NCBI GenBank assembly: GCA_021817045.1
Contig: JAKAWG010000013.1
Coordinates: 20,987-84,986 of the forward strand
DNA: 64,000 nucleotides
Direction: 5' to 3'
From: Acidobacteriota bacterium
GTDB lineage: Bacteria; Acidobacteriota; Terriglobia; UBA7540
Both the position numbers and the translations under genes were made by a program. The notes below the pieces were generated by a model. The model had not been told where the DNA came from and did not search any database. It saw only the letters and a program-made list of their open reading frames with translations. Every line of letters begins with the position of its first letter. Positions within the stretch are counted from its first letter, which is position 1. Positions 27,815-37,174 of the stretch are shown piece by piece.

Positions 27815-27931
27815 TCGGACTTGAGGCGAGCGACTTTACGAGATATAAAGAGCGATGACGTTCACCTTAGTTACATTGGACGTGCTGGGTGTGTCAGGGA
27901 TCAACTAGCGCTTCGGGCGTGGGGGAAACAA

Positions 27932-29809
27932 ATGCGAGTGAGCAACCTGAAGATTGCGAATTTTCGCGGTGTGAAGGCAGCCGATCTCTACTTCAAAGGA
28001 CATACCTTGCTGATCGGTGGAAACAATGTTGGAAAGAGTACGGTGTGCGAAGCCCTTGACCTGGCATTGGGGCCGGACCGCCTGTATCGAAACCCACCCG
28101 TCGGAGAATTTGATTTTCGAAATGCTGGGTACCTGGGTGAAGACGGGAAATCTCCTGTGCCCATCCGTATCGAGGTCGTGTTGACAGATTTGACAGAAAC
28201 GGTCGCGAGGCAGTGCGCTGCCAATCTTGAGTTCTGGAAAGATGATGAGAAGCGTGTCCTGGGCAAGGGCGAGATCGACGCGACAAACCAACCGGGTATT
28301 AAGTCATGCTTGCGGCTGGTCACAATTGCGCACTATGAGCCCGATGAGGACAATTTCGTGGCCAAGACGGTTTTTGGCAACCAAATAGAAGGAGGGGAAG
28401 ATGAGGCTCGATCCATTCCCACTGCGGTGAAAAGGTCGATTGGCTTCCTTTACCTGCGCGCACTTCGAACTGGCTCCCGGGCCCTGAGTTTGGAGCACGG
28501 ATCGCTCCTGGACATCATCCTGCGGATGAAAGAAGTTCGCGCGGGACTCTGGGAGCCAGTGCGGAGCCGCCTCGCCGCTCTTAATCCCCCGATTGACGCA
28601 GACGCTGGAGAGTTGGGACCGATTTTGGATGAAATTGAGGCGCGGCTCGGTGAATACATCTCAACATCGGGCCAAGGCCGCTCGACCCGCCTCTTTGTCA
28701 CACAGCTTACGCGGGAGCACCTCAGGAAGACCGTTTCTTTCTTCCTGTCAATGTGCAACGGAGAAGTTCCCATTCCATTCCAGGAAACGGGAACGGGAAC
28801 GGGAACCCTCAATATTCTTGTCTTAGCACTTCTCACTTTCATTGCGGACATCAAGAAGGATAACGTGATCTTCGCAATGGAAGAGCCTGAAATCGCCCTA
28901 CCTCCGCATACGCAACGCCGAGTCGTGGATTATCTCATGACGCAGACCACCCAGTGCTTTATTACATCGCATTCTCCTTACGTAATTGAGTGCTTCGCGC
29001 CTGACGGGATCATGCGTCTGATGCGGGACGAAAACGGAACCTTAATGGGTACACCGATTACCTTGCCCGTTCCGATGAAAGCAAAGACTTATAAATCCCA
29101 GTTGCGCCGGTCAATTGCGGAGGCAATGCTCAGTCAGGGGGTGATAGTTGTTGAAGGGCTCTCAGACCAATTAGCGCTCCGGGCCACAGCCCCAAAAATG
29201 GAGGAGAGCAACCCAGAACTCTTTCCTTTAGACCTCGCGGGGGTGACGATCATAAACACGGAGGGCGACGGGAATCTGGCCACAATGGGCGGCTTTTTTA
29301 AGGCGCTAGGAATCCTTGCGTTCGCGTTCTTCGATAGAAAGGGAAGAACACCTGAACAACTCAGCGAAATCGTTGCGGCATTTGAGCTAGCAAAGGAAAT
29401 CACGTATACAGGCGCTGAAACCATGTTAGCTGCGGAGGTTCCCCTCAGCCGACAGTGGGAATTTCTTGAAATAACAAGGGCAGAGGATTCAGACAATAGC
29501 TTTGGGATTCCGGCATTACGGCCTGACGAGGCGAACCTAAAAAAACTCGCGGTCAGTGTCCTTAAAGGATTGAAGGGAGAAGGTGGAGCCGCGAGGTTAA
29601 TTGAACTGTGCGCTCAGACTGAACTCCCGCCCACGATCGTGGAATTTCTAAGCAGTGTCTTCAAAAGGTTTCCCCGCCCTAAACGGACGGTGCCCGTTCC
29701 GCAGGGAACCACCAGTCCGGAAAGTCAGGCCGGGGTAGCAGCAGCGGCGACGGCCGCAGTAGCTGCGGTCGATACGGTGCAACAGACACAGCCAGAAGAC
29801 AAGCAATGA
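27932..29809 (+). CDS. gajA: GajA-like class 2 OLD nuclease (AAA ATPase plus TOPRIM)
   Basis: A 625-residue OLD-family protein. The ATPase part has the N-terminal strand NLKIANFRGV, Walker A GGNNVGKSTV (about 29-38) and Walker B VIFAMEEPEIALPPHTQRR (about 312). The C-terminal TOPRIM nuclease has VIVVEGLSDQLAL (about 403, metal glutamate) and LAFAFFDRKGR (about 465, acidic residue). In Gabija systems GajA nicks DNA and is held inactive by nucleotides. The start at ATG 27932 fits the family's MRVSNLKI terminus and follows GGGGG. The stop overlaps the helicase start (ATGA). A C-terminal Ala-rich tail is unusual. Lone class 2 OLD plus helicase pairs are equivalent to Gabija. Confidence 0.85.
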   Translation: MRVSNLKIANFRGVKAADLYFKGHTLLIGGNNVGKSTVCEALDLALGPDRLYRNPPVGEFDFRNAGYLGEDGKSPVPIRIEVVLTDLTETVARQCAANLEFWKDDEKRVLGKGEIDATNQPGIKSCLRLVTIAHYEPDEDNFVAKTVFGNQIEGGEDEARSIPTAVKRSIGFLYLRALRTGSRALSLEHGSLLDIILRMKEVRAGLWEPVRSRLAALNPPIDADAGELGPILDEIEARLGEYISTSGQGRSTRLFVTQLTREHLRKTVSFFLSMCNGEVPIPFQETGTGTGTLNILVLALLTFIADIKKDNVIFAMEEPEIALPPHTQRRVVDYLMTQTTQCFITSHSPYVIECFAPDGIMRLMRDENGTLMGTPITLPVPMKAKTYKSQLRRSIAEAMLSQGVIVVEGLSDQLALRATAPKMEESNPELFPLDLAGVTIINTEGDGNLATMGGFFKALGILAFAFFDRKGRTPEQLSEIVAAFELAKEITYTGAETMLAAEVPLSRQWEFLEITRAEDSDNSFGIPALRPDEANLKKLAVSVLKGLKGEGGAARLIELCAQTELPPTIVEFLSSVFKRFPRPKRTVPVPQGTTSPESQAGVAAAATAAVAAVDTVQQTQPEDKQ

Positions 29810-31548
29810 ACCTGTCTATATGTCAGGATCGGCAGCAGGTGCTCGACGCGAAAAATCATATTCTAGTCGTGGGGGGCGCGGGCTGCGGTAAAACAACCAT
29901 TGCGTTGCTCAAAGGCGAGCGACGAGTGGAAGCGGGCCTGCTCTCTGGACAGTCCGTGTTATTCCTTAGCTTTTCGAGGGCAGCCGTAGGCCGCATCACT
30001 CAGACCGCGAAAGAGAGAGTGTCGCGCGAGTCTCGGGAGCGCCTTACAGTTCAAACCTTCCATTCTTTTTTCTGGGAAATCCTCAAAGGTCATGGCTATT
30101 TGCTAGGAGCTCCTCGGAGGCTCCGAATCCTTTTGCCGCAAGATGAGTCTGCGATCCGCGCTGGTCAAGAGAGTGATGACGAAACATGGAACGGAGAATG
30201 GGAGCGGCTCTTTCGAGAACAAGGCCTCGTAGCGTTCGATCTGTTTTCACCGAAGGTGCGCGAGCTTTTTTTGCGGAGCAAACCTATTCGACATCTGTTC
30301 GCCGATAGGCATCCGCTGATTATTGTTGATGAGGCCCAGGACACAGCGGAAGACCAATGGGAGAGCCTCAAACTCCTCGCCGAGAGGAGCCAACTTGTTT
30401 GCCTAGCCGACCTGGAACAGCAGATTTATGACTTCCGTCCAGGTGTCAGCTCGGAGCGGGTCACGCACATCATGAACGCGCTGAATCCTCTGAGAGTAAA
30501 TCTCGGAGGGCAAAATCACCGGAGCCCAGGTTCGGAAATCCTGGTCTTCGGGAATGACATTCTCTTTAACACCCCACGGGGCGCTCCATACAAGGGGGTG
30601 TCTCAAAGAAGATATTCTCCTCGAGCGGCCCTCCGTGACGACGCCATTCGTCAGTGCGTCGGCATGGTAAATCGCAAGTTTACGGAGGAAACGGGGCAAC
30701 TGCCTGAAAACATCGCGATCATGGGAACATGGGGGCGGGGCGTCACAATTATCTCAAGGGCTTTGACCGGGGATGGCGCTAATGCCCACATCCCTCACCG
30801 TGTAATTATCGACCAAGCTCCCGTCTTGCTATCAAGCCGCCTGGTCGCGTTTCTCATGGAGCCAGGCACAATCGAAGAGTTGCGTAATCTTTCCGTCGCA
30901 TTGTACCTAGTAGCGGACGTCTTCCGATCAAAGGGCGGGAAATTAAACTTGGCACAGGCGCAGAGGCTCTCAGCCCAAGGGGAAGAGGCAGCGCGGGCAC
31001 GGGCGCCCAAAGGCAATTCCGTGGGTGACAAGCTACTGCGGCTACTCCGCGATGTGCGGACGCATCGGTTCACTGGTGACCCAAGAGTGGACTGGCTGGA
31101 GGCGCGAAGGAAACTCAGGGACTCCGGATGTCCGGTCCTTGCAACAGTAGCTGGACACGCCGAACAGTTGGTTACATTTCAGCGAGGTCAGCGAATCGCG
31201 GCGGAATTAGCGGACCTTTGGCAAAGTTCAGGTAGTTACGGAGGTGCGCGCCGCGCGCTTGACAACGCATTGGCACAGGAAGTGTTGCTTTCGGGCGGGA
31301 ATGATTTAAAGGGCATCCAAGTAATGACGGTCCATAAAGCCAAAGGCAAGGAGTTCGATGCTGTCATCATCTTTGATGACTCGCATAATTGTCCACTCGT
31401 GTTCTGCAAGGAGGCCGCTCCATACCCGCGGAGCCGCAAGCTGGTCCGAGTTGGAATTACACGAGCGAAACACCATGTCCTAATGTTGACGCCAGCCTTT
31501 GCCGGATCCCCCCTCCTGGACGGACATAGCCTGTTGGCGGATGGTTAA
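29806..31548 (+). CDS. gajB: GajB-like UvrD/Rep superfamily 1 helicase
   Basis: A 580-residue helicase. Motif I is VVGGAGCGKTTIALLKGERR (about 22-41), motif Ia is VLFLSFSRAAVGRI, motif II is LIIVDEAQDTAEDQW (about 170), and motif III-like is LADLEQQIYDFRPG. Motif V is VMTVHKAKGKEFDAVIIFDD (about 506) and motif VI is VRVGITRAKHHVLML (about 548). All core motifs are intact. GajB partners sense or unwind phage DNA intermediates and activate GajA. It is somewhat longer than the described GajB of about 490 residues. The four-base overlap with the upstream nuclease gene makes the pair a strict two-gene unit. Confidence 0.85.
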   Translation: MNLSICQDRQQVLDAKNHILVVGGAGCGKTTIALLKGERRVEAGLLSGQSVLFLSFSRAAVGRITQTAKERVSRESRERLTVQTFHSFFWEILKGHGYLLGAPRRLRILLPQDESAIRAGQESDDETWNGEWERLFREQGLVAFDLFSPKVRELFLRSKPIRHLFADRHPLIIVDEAQDTAEDQWESLKLLAERSQLVCLADLEQQIYDFRPGVSSERVTHIMNALNPLRVNLGGQNHRSPGSEILVFGNDILFNTPRGAPYKGVSQRRYSPRAALRDDAIRQCVGMVNRKFTEETGQLPENIAIMGTWGRGVTIISRALTGDGANAHIPHRVIIDQAPVLLSSRLVAFLMEPGTIEELRNLSVALYLVADVFRSKGGKLNLAQAQRLSAQGEEAARARAPKGNSVGDKLLRLLRDVRTHRFTGDPRVDWLEARRKLRDSGCPVLATVAGHAEQLVTFQRGQRIAAELADLWQSSGSYGGARRALDNALAQEVLLSGGNDLKGIQVMTVHKAKGKEFDAVIIFDDSHNCPLVFCKEAAPYPRSRKLVRVGITRAKHHVLMLTPAFAGSPLLDGHSLLADG

Positions 31549-31574
31549 TAGAAGTCATCGGCAGACAGTTCGTC

Positions 31575-32093
31575 CTATGTGGCGGAATTGAGACTCGCAA
31601 GCTGGACGCGGAGCCAGTTGACGGTTTCCTGGGCGTTGCGCCAGGCGCGCATTCGCTGGCAGTAGTCCAAACGCTCCTGCCGGATGTTCTCCGGCGTTCG
31701 CCATTCCTCGCGGCGGTAGGGCTTTGATTTGAGGCCGTTGCCGGCGTATTCGTAAAGGTGCTTGAGGTACTCGTCCTCGGCGGGTTTCTCGCTCCGGCGC
31801 GTCGTGCCCAACTCTCCATACTTCCGAACCCCTTGCCCGGTGAGCGCCGCAAGAGCATGGTACAGCCGGCGCGGATCGCGGATGCCAGCCTCGACGTAAC
31901 CGTGATTTAAGCCGTGTGCCACGGCAATGCGGCTGATTTTCTGGCGCAACGGCTTTTGCGCATGCCAGGCAGCCCCTTGCTCCCGTTCGTAATCGCTGGC
32001 CGGCTCGCCGGATTCCAGCGCGGGATTGTATGGCCGGTAGTGAGTCGCCATTCGCCTGGCATTGCGCTCTGCAATGGCGATCTTACGTAGCAA
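31575..32093 (-). CDS. Hypothetical protein, probably 5'-truncated
   Basis: A 172-residue very basic, arginine-rich protein running toward the helicase gene. It begins at TTG 32093, but the frame stays open and protein-like to 32159 (RKNKATRHLSRGDRRKAELL), where TAG stops it, so the true 5' end may be lost. No catalytic motif or membrane segment is visible, and I do not recognise the family. It sits at the right edge of the accessory island next to dispersed repeats. Confidence 0.5.
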   Translation of the reverse strand: MLRKIAIAERNARRMATHYRPYNPALESGEPASDYEREQGAAWHAQKPLRQKISRIAVAHGLNHGYVEAGIRDPRRLYHALAALTGQGVRKYGELGTTRRSEKPAEDEYLKHLYEYAGNGLKSKPYRREEWRTPENIRQERLDYCQRMRAWRNAQETVNWLRVQLASLNSAT

Positions 32094-32162
32094 TTCCGCC
32101 TTGCGCCGGTCTCCGCGCGAAAGATGGCGAGTCGCCTTGTTCTTGCGCTCGCGCGCGCTCTA

Positions 32163-32202
32163 GAAAATTCTGAAACGAAGCCTACCAAGCCTTTAGAATC
32201 AA
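32163..32202 (+). repeat. 40-bp dispersed repeat, copy 2
   Basis: Shares the core ACGAAGCCTA-CAA-CCTTT and AGAATCAA with 2246-2282. It marks the point where the truncated reading frame of the gene at 31575 stops. Confidence 0.5.
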
Positions 32203-32297
32203 CGCCCGAACCGCCCGACCACCACCCCGTGACGCCATAAACGCTAACTTAACGGCAGCGGGCTGGCCGTGTGCAAGTCCCGCGAAGCAGGACACGG

Positions 32298-32556
32298 TGA
32301 ATAGCCGTAGGTGGAACCTAGGGATAGCAGGAAAAAGATCGATCAGCCCCATCAGGGTTTGTGGGACAACTTTGGATTTTGTGCTGTAGCGGCGCTCGGA
32401 GCCTGCCCTGAGGCAGGAAGGGAGCGCCGAATCTACTGAAAAATAAAGGCCGGCGGTCATAGACCGCCGCTACAGATGAAGTTGTAACACAGGCTCCTTC
32501 GGGGTCGATGTTGGCTTGGGGCTTCGATTTCCGTAGGTTGCACCTACGGCTATTCA
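32298..32556. mobile_element. MITE-like element with 27-bp terminal inverted repeats
   Basis: The left end TGAATAGCCGTAGGTGGAAC (continuing to 32324) is matched in reverse complement by 32530-32556, with two mismatches in 27 bases. The 259-base element has no open gene and contains TGTAGC-family copy E. It lies between the accessory island and the S41 protease genes. Confidence 0.6.
32385..32474 (+). repeat. TGTAGC-family repeat, copy E (long form)
   Basis: Begins TGTAGCGGCGCTCGGAGCC and ends GACCGCCGCTACA, so its ends are 10-bp inverted repeats. It matches copy C at 3365-3452, including left-flanking bases. Confidence 0.7.
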
Positions 32557-32667
32557 TGGTGTTGCCCTTCGGGCAATCATCGAGGCCACCGGATGGTATA
32601 GGAGATCGGCTGGTTTGCCTTGCGAGAGTTAGCGTTGATGCTATACTGACTAGAATAGGAGCTATTG

Positions 32668-34299
32668 ATGAGACTTTTACGCATGGTTGCCCGGGCGGTG
32701 GGGTTGGCACTGCTCGCGACGGTTACGTGTGGGGCGATGGGAAATCAAGTCGCTCCCACACCCAAAGATGAGAATAATAACTCCGCGGCCTACCGCACGA
32801 GCTTGAAGCAATTCAGCGATGCCTTGACCGTGATCCAACAGGATTATGCCAGCCCAGTGAAGCCCAACACGGCCATTTACGGACCACCTGGCGCAACCAT
32901 GGTGGGAGCGATTCCGGCCATGTTGCGGACGCTCGATCCTCATTCGAACTTTTTCGACCCTAAGCGTTTCGCCCAGCTCGAGGAGGAAATGAGCGGCAAG
33001 TATTACGGGGTTGGGATGGAAATCGGGCCTCAGCTCAGCAAGAGCGGGAACATGGTGGTAGTGGTCGAGCGGCCCCTGCCGGATACACCAGCTTTCCGCG
33101 CCGGGCTGCGCCCGGGAGACGTGATCGTTGAGGTGGATGGGAAATCGACAACCGGTCTTGACACCGTGCAGGTGCAGAAATTGCTGCGCGGCCCCCGGGA
33201 AACAAGCGTGGCGATCACTGTGACACGTGAAGGCTCTCCCCACCCGCTCGAATTTACCCTCGTCCGCCAGAAGATCATGCCGCGCAGCGTGGACACGGCC
33301 TTCATGGTACGGCCAGGAATCGCTTACGTCCACATCAACACGTTCAACGAGACAACGAACGCGGAGCTTTCTTCTGACCTGGACCGACTCGGCGAGCAGA
33401 ATATTGATGGCCTTATTCTGGACCTTCGCGGTAACCTGGGCGGCCTGCTGCAACAGGCGGTCGCCGTGGCAAGCCATTTTCTGCGCAAGGGCCAGCTTGT
33501 GGTTTACCATTACGGCCGCAATTCGGCGCTCCAGCGCTACTACGTGGAAAGCGGGGAGACAGGACCTGAATATCCCATCGTCGTTCTGATTAACAAAAAC
33601 ACGGCAAGCGCGGCGGAGATCGTAACCGGCGCCCTCCAGGATCACGACCGAGCACTGGTGATGGGGCAGCGCAGCTTCGGCAAGGGCCTCGTGCAGACGG
33701 AGTTCCCGCTCAGCGACCGCACCATGCTGCTGCTCACGACGGCGCGTTATTACACGCCGAGCGGCCGCCTAATCCAGCGTGATTATTCCAACATTTCCCT
33801 TTACGACTATTATAATCACTATAATCCCTCGCCGTATCCCAAGACTCAGGTGAGGCTGACGGACGGCGGGCGTCCGGTCTATGGTGGCGGCGGCATCACG
33901 CCAGACGTCCGTGTTCCTCCTCAAAAACTCAATTCGGTCGAGAGCAAACTCGCTGGCGCGAATGTGTTTTTTGATTTCGGTCGTAGTTACCTGGCGCGTC
34001 ACAACACAATTCCTCCCGACTTCAAAGCCAACCGGAAGGTGCTGGATGAATTCCGCAAGTTTCTACCAACGGAGGATGTGAGCATTTCCGATGCGGATTT
34101 TAAGGCGAACGAATCCTTTATCCGGCGGCAGATTCGTATTCAACTGGTGCGAGCAATCTACGGCGAAGATGCCGCCAACCGGCTCGTGGTGGAAAATGAT
34201 CCGCTTGTGGCGCGCGCTGCGGACAGCTTAGGCAAGGCCAAGGAACTGCTCGTCCATGCGCAGCGTTATATGGCAAGCCGCGGCATGGAACAACAATGA
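32668..34299 (+). CDS. C-terminal processing peptidase (S41), first of a tandem pair
   Basis: A 543-residue periplasmic serine protease. A signal peptide (about 1-25) precedes an N-terminal helical region, a PDZ domain (about 105-195: KYYGVGMEIGP, FRAGLRPGDVIVEVDG) and a TSPc catalytic domain. The catalytic serine is in NTASAAEIVTGALQDHDRA and the lysine in SFGKGLVQT. DLRGNLGGLLQQAV is also typical. The start at ATG 32668 has ATAGGAG upstream. The next gene has the same architecture and is about half identical by eye, so the pair arose by tandem duplication. Confidence 0.92.
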   Translation: MRLLRMVARAVGLALLATVTCGAMGNQVAPTPKDENNNSAAYRTSLKQFSDALTVIQQDYASPVKPNTAIYGPPGATMVGAIPAMLRTLDPHSNFFDPKRFAQLEEEMSGKYYGVGMEIGPQLSKSGNMVVVVERPLPDTPAFRAGLRPGDVIVEVDGKSTTGLDTVQVQKLLRGPRETSVAITVTREGSPHPLEFTLVRQKIMPRSVDTAFMVRPGIAYVHINTFNETTNAELSSDLDRLGEQNIDGLILDLRGNLGGLLQQAVAVASHFLRKGQLVVYHYGRNSALQRYYVESGETGPEYPIVVLINKNTASAAEIVTGALQDHDRALVMGQRSFGKGLVQTEFPLSDRTMLLLTTARYYTPSGRLIQRDYSNISLYDYYNHYNPSPYPKTQVRLTDGGRPVYGGGGITPDVRVPPQKLNSVESKLAGANVFFDFGRSYLARHNTIPPDFKANRKVLDEFRKFLPTEDVSISDADFKANESFIRRQIRIQLVRAIYGEDAANRLVVENDPLVARAADSLGKAKELLVHAQRYMASRGMEQQ

Positions 34300-34430
34300 G
34301 ACGTCTGCCAAGCCGGCGGCATCTAACTGCTTGTGCGGCGCGCTTCGCTAGCCGTGGGGCGATGGCGATACCGATGTGCTAAAGTGATTTCCCCGCTGTG
34401 GGTCGCGCACGCGGCGGGATTGAGGTGGAA

Positions 34431-36065
34431 ATGAAGCCAACGCGACGCTTGTTATGGTTTGCGCTCTCAACTATCGCAGTGGGAGCGATCCTGGGCCAGA
34501 TTTATGGAAACCGGGTCGAAGCCACAACGGCTGACCCTGCTGATGCGAACGTACAGGCAAGCCTGAAGGAATTTACGCAAATCTACAGCGTCGTCCAGCA
34601 GAATTACGCCTCCCCGTTAAAGCCTAATGAGTGCATTTTCGGCCCCACGGGCAGCATGACGGTGGGAGCAATCCCGGCCATGCTTCGGACTCTGGATCCG
34701 CACTCAAACTTTTTCAGTCCCAAGGCCTTCACTCAGCTCACCCAAGATCAAGAGGGTCGTTATTTTGGGGTGGGAATGCAGATCCGCCAGCAACTCGATC
34801 AACTCAACCGTCTGGTAACGGTCGTGGATTATCCGTTCCGCGGTTCGCCCGCTCAACGGGCCGGGCTTCGCTCTGGAGACGTCATCATCAAGGTGAACGG
34901 AAAGTCGACCGAAGGCCTTTCGATCACGCAGGTAGCCAATTTGCTGATGGGTCCTAAGGGCACTATCGTGCACGTCACGGTGAGCCGCGCGGGAGTCGCA
35001 AAACCATTGGAGTTCGCTATCACCCGAGCGCAAATTTCCCGTCACAGCGTCCAGTGGGCGTTCATGCTGCGGCCGGATGTTGGCTACATCTACTTGCGGG
35101 GCTTCGATGAAACAACCAATCAGGAACTCACGGCCGCGCTCAACCGCATGAACGTGAACCACTTGCACGGATTGATTCTTGATCTGCGAGACAATCCCGG
35201 CGGCCTGCTGGATCAGGCCGTCGAGGTGGCTAACCACTTCCTGAAAAGGGGCCAACTCATCGTTTACCATTATGGACGTCATTCCAGGGAACGGCGCTAT
35301 TACGCGACGACCGGCAATCACGGGGACGAATACCCGATGATCGTGCTGATCAACGACAACACGGCCAGCGCGGCGGAAATTGTGACGGGCGCCTTGCAGG
35401 ATCACGACCGAGCCCTCGTGGTCGGAGAGCCGAGTTTTGGGAAAGGGTTGGTTCAGACGGTCTACCCGCTGTCAGACCGCGCCGGCCTTGCCCTGACCAC
35501 CGCGCGGTATTACACCCCGAGCGGGAGGCTTATCCAGCGAGACTACTCTGGCATTTCCTTGTGGGACTACTATAACCACGACGGCGAGAAACCTCCTTCC
35601 CACGCTCACGTCTTCTACACCGATGGCGGCCGCAAGGTATACGGCGGCGGCGGTATCACGCCCGACGTACGGTTTCAGGAACCAACACTCAACGCGGTCC
35701 AGCAGAAGCTCATCGAACACGACGTCTTCTACAATTTCGGACAGGAATATCTCGCTTCGCACGTCCATGTGCCACGGAATTTCGTTCCGGACAATGCGGT
35801 GATTCAGGAGTTTGAAGATTATCTCAACCGGCACAAGATCGGGGTTTCACCGCAGGATGTAGAGGCCAATTTGGATTTTATTAAGGTGCGTATTGAGGAG
35901 CAGGTCCTGGGCACCGCATACGGCGGGCAGGAGGAAGAGCGCATCGCGCTGGAAAATGACCCGCTCGTTCAAAAGGCTATCCAGGAACTGCCGGAAGCAG
36001 CGCTGCTCGTGGCGAGTCCGGAGCGATACATGGCGAGCCAACGCCGCCTTAAAACCGCCAACTGA
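34431..36065 (+). CDS. C-terminal processing peptidase (S41), second of a tandem pair
   Basis: A 544-residue paralogue of the preceding protease. Its PDZ domain has YFGVGMQIRQ and RAGLRSGDVIIKVNGKST, DLRDNPGGLLDQAVEV marks the core, the serine is in NTASAAEIVTGALQDHDRA and the lysine in SFGKGLVQT. The C-terminal extension after GGGGITPDVR (about 400-540) is shared with its neighbour and is longer than in CtpA. I chose ATG 34431 (MKPTRRLLWFALST), which opens a signal peptide; GTG 34398 would prepend 11 charged residues. Confidence 0.92.
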   Translation: MKPTRRLLWFALSTIAVGAILGQIYGNRVEATTADPADANVQASLKEFTQIYSVVQQNYASPLKPNECIFGPTGSMTVGAIPAMLRTLDPHSNFFSPKAFTQLTQDQEGRYFGVGMQIRQQLDQLNRLVTVVDYPFRGSPAQRAGLRSGDVIIKVNGKSTEGLSITQVANLLMGPKGTIVHVTVSRAGVAKPLEFAITRAQISRHSVQWAFMLRPDVGYIYLRGFDETTNQELTAALNRMNVNHLHGLILDLRDNPGGLLDQAVEVANHFLKRGQLIVYHYGRHSRERRYYATTGNHGDEYPMIVLINDNTASAAEIVTGALQDHDRALVVGEPSFGKGLVQTVYPLSDRAGLALTTARYYTPSGRLIQRDYSGISLWDYYNHDGEKPPSHAHVFYTDGGRKVYGGGGITPDVRFQEPTLNAVQQKLIEHDVFYNFGQEYLASHVHVPRNFVPDNAVIQEFEDYLNRHKIGVSPQDVEANLDFIKVRIEEQVLGTAYGGQEEERIALENDPLVQKAIQELPEAALLVASPERYMASQRRLKTAN

Positions 36066-36093
36066 CCGGACCGGAACCGGTCGCAAGCCCGAT

Positions 36094-36402
36094 TTACTCC
36101 CCTCTAAGAGCGGACTTCACGTACTTCAGCAGTGACCATCCGCCCGTGACCGGCAGAAGGATGGCCTGCTTCACCATTTCGTTGCGCGCCTTCAATCTAT
36201 CCCGCTCCCCCTGAACCTCGTGTTCCATCTGAAACTGCAGCAAGGCTGCATACTTCAAGAAATCGACCCCGCATTGGTCGCAATTTCCCCCGTGACCCTG
36301 GACGTGCTTGCAAGCCGGGCACGTGTAGCGGAGTGTCATGTGGCAGTGTACGCAAAACATCACCGTGTCGGAATTTTCCCAACCGCATTTTGGGCAAATC
36401 AA
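36094..36402 (-). CDS. Double zinc-ribbon protein
   Basis: A 102-residue protein starting at TTG 36402. Eight cysteines and two histidines fall in CPKCGW, FCVHCHM, CPACKHVQGHGGNC and CDQCGVDF, giving two zinc ribbons in residues 3-46. The C-terminal half is a charged helix (EHEVQGERDRLKARNEMVKQ) and a hydrophobic stretch (LLPVTGGWSLLKYV). The function is unknown; zinc-ribbon adaptors of this size often bind protein or nucleic acid. It converges on the second S41 gene. Confidence 0.65.
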   Translation of the reverse strand: MICPKCGWENSDTVMFCVHCHMTLRYTCPACKHVQGHGGNCDQCGVDFLKYAALLQFQMEHEVQGERDRLKARNEMVKQAILLPVTGGWSLLKYVKSALRGE

Positions 36403-37174
36403 GGTAACTACCTCGCAAAGTGATTGGACGTGTTGAACAAGCCTGAACAGCGCCGCTCTCCCGCCCGAAGTTTATCGACGTTTTCAGTGATTTCCTTTAG
36501 AGCACAAGGATTCGAGCTCACTGAACAAGACCGTCGCGCCGGGGTTGTGTCCTCCGCCGGTTCTCCAAAAGGGCACGGCCGCAAATACCCACAATCCTCG
36601 AACGAACCACCCATCGGCATTTCCAGTCCGGGACTGCCGTTCCCGTTCCGAAACTGCCAGGCGGCATTTCAACCTCTAGAAAAGCCTCGCAACGCTCCCC
36701 TAAGATTCTAAGAAATTTTTTATTTTGATTGCGCTGGCGTGTCATCCCGCAAGCAGACAGATGCGCCGTTGTGCGTCGTCTCAGTCGATTGAGCCTGGCG
36801 TGGTGCCGGCCGCCTTCCGCGTAATTCCTTAATTGACAGCAATATGTGGCCACCGCGACAAGGCCCGGCCGTTTCATGGTTGTTAGGCAGGAAACCCTCC
36901 TCCTGGTGACGACATGTCGGAACAGATCGTCAGACCGGCGCTTGCAACGAATCCGACCAGCGCATCTGGCACCTCGCTCCCCTACAGCCGCATAGCTGGC
37001 ATAGTGCGTGCAATAACTCAGGGTGCGCAGCGCGATTCCGAAAAGAAATAGACAGCCTCCAAAGGGCGTTAGAGCCTGCTTCACGCCCCAGCAGTCTTGT
37101 GCCGATTTCGGGATCGCGGACAAAGCGCAAGCGTCCCATGCGGGTTCGCTTACACCATTAGAGGCGAGGATTTC
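36403..37174. other. 770-base spacer upstream of the sigma factor
   Basis: Several short frames cross this stretch on both strands, but none has a ribosome-binding site with protein-like composition that I trust. An AT-rich patch at 36708-36735 (AAATTTTTTATTTTGATT) may be regulatory. I assign nothing firmly here. Confidence 0.4.

Noticed and set aside
31575..32093. Third component of the Gabija system
   Set aside because: It is on the opposite strand, appears truncated, and no known Gabija accessory motif is visible.
36408..36711. Short open frames on both strands upstream of the sigma factor
   Set aside because: Several frames overlap each other with no ribosome site or recognisable motif, so coding status cannot be supported.
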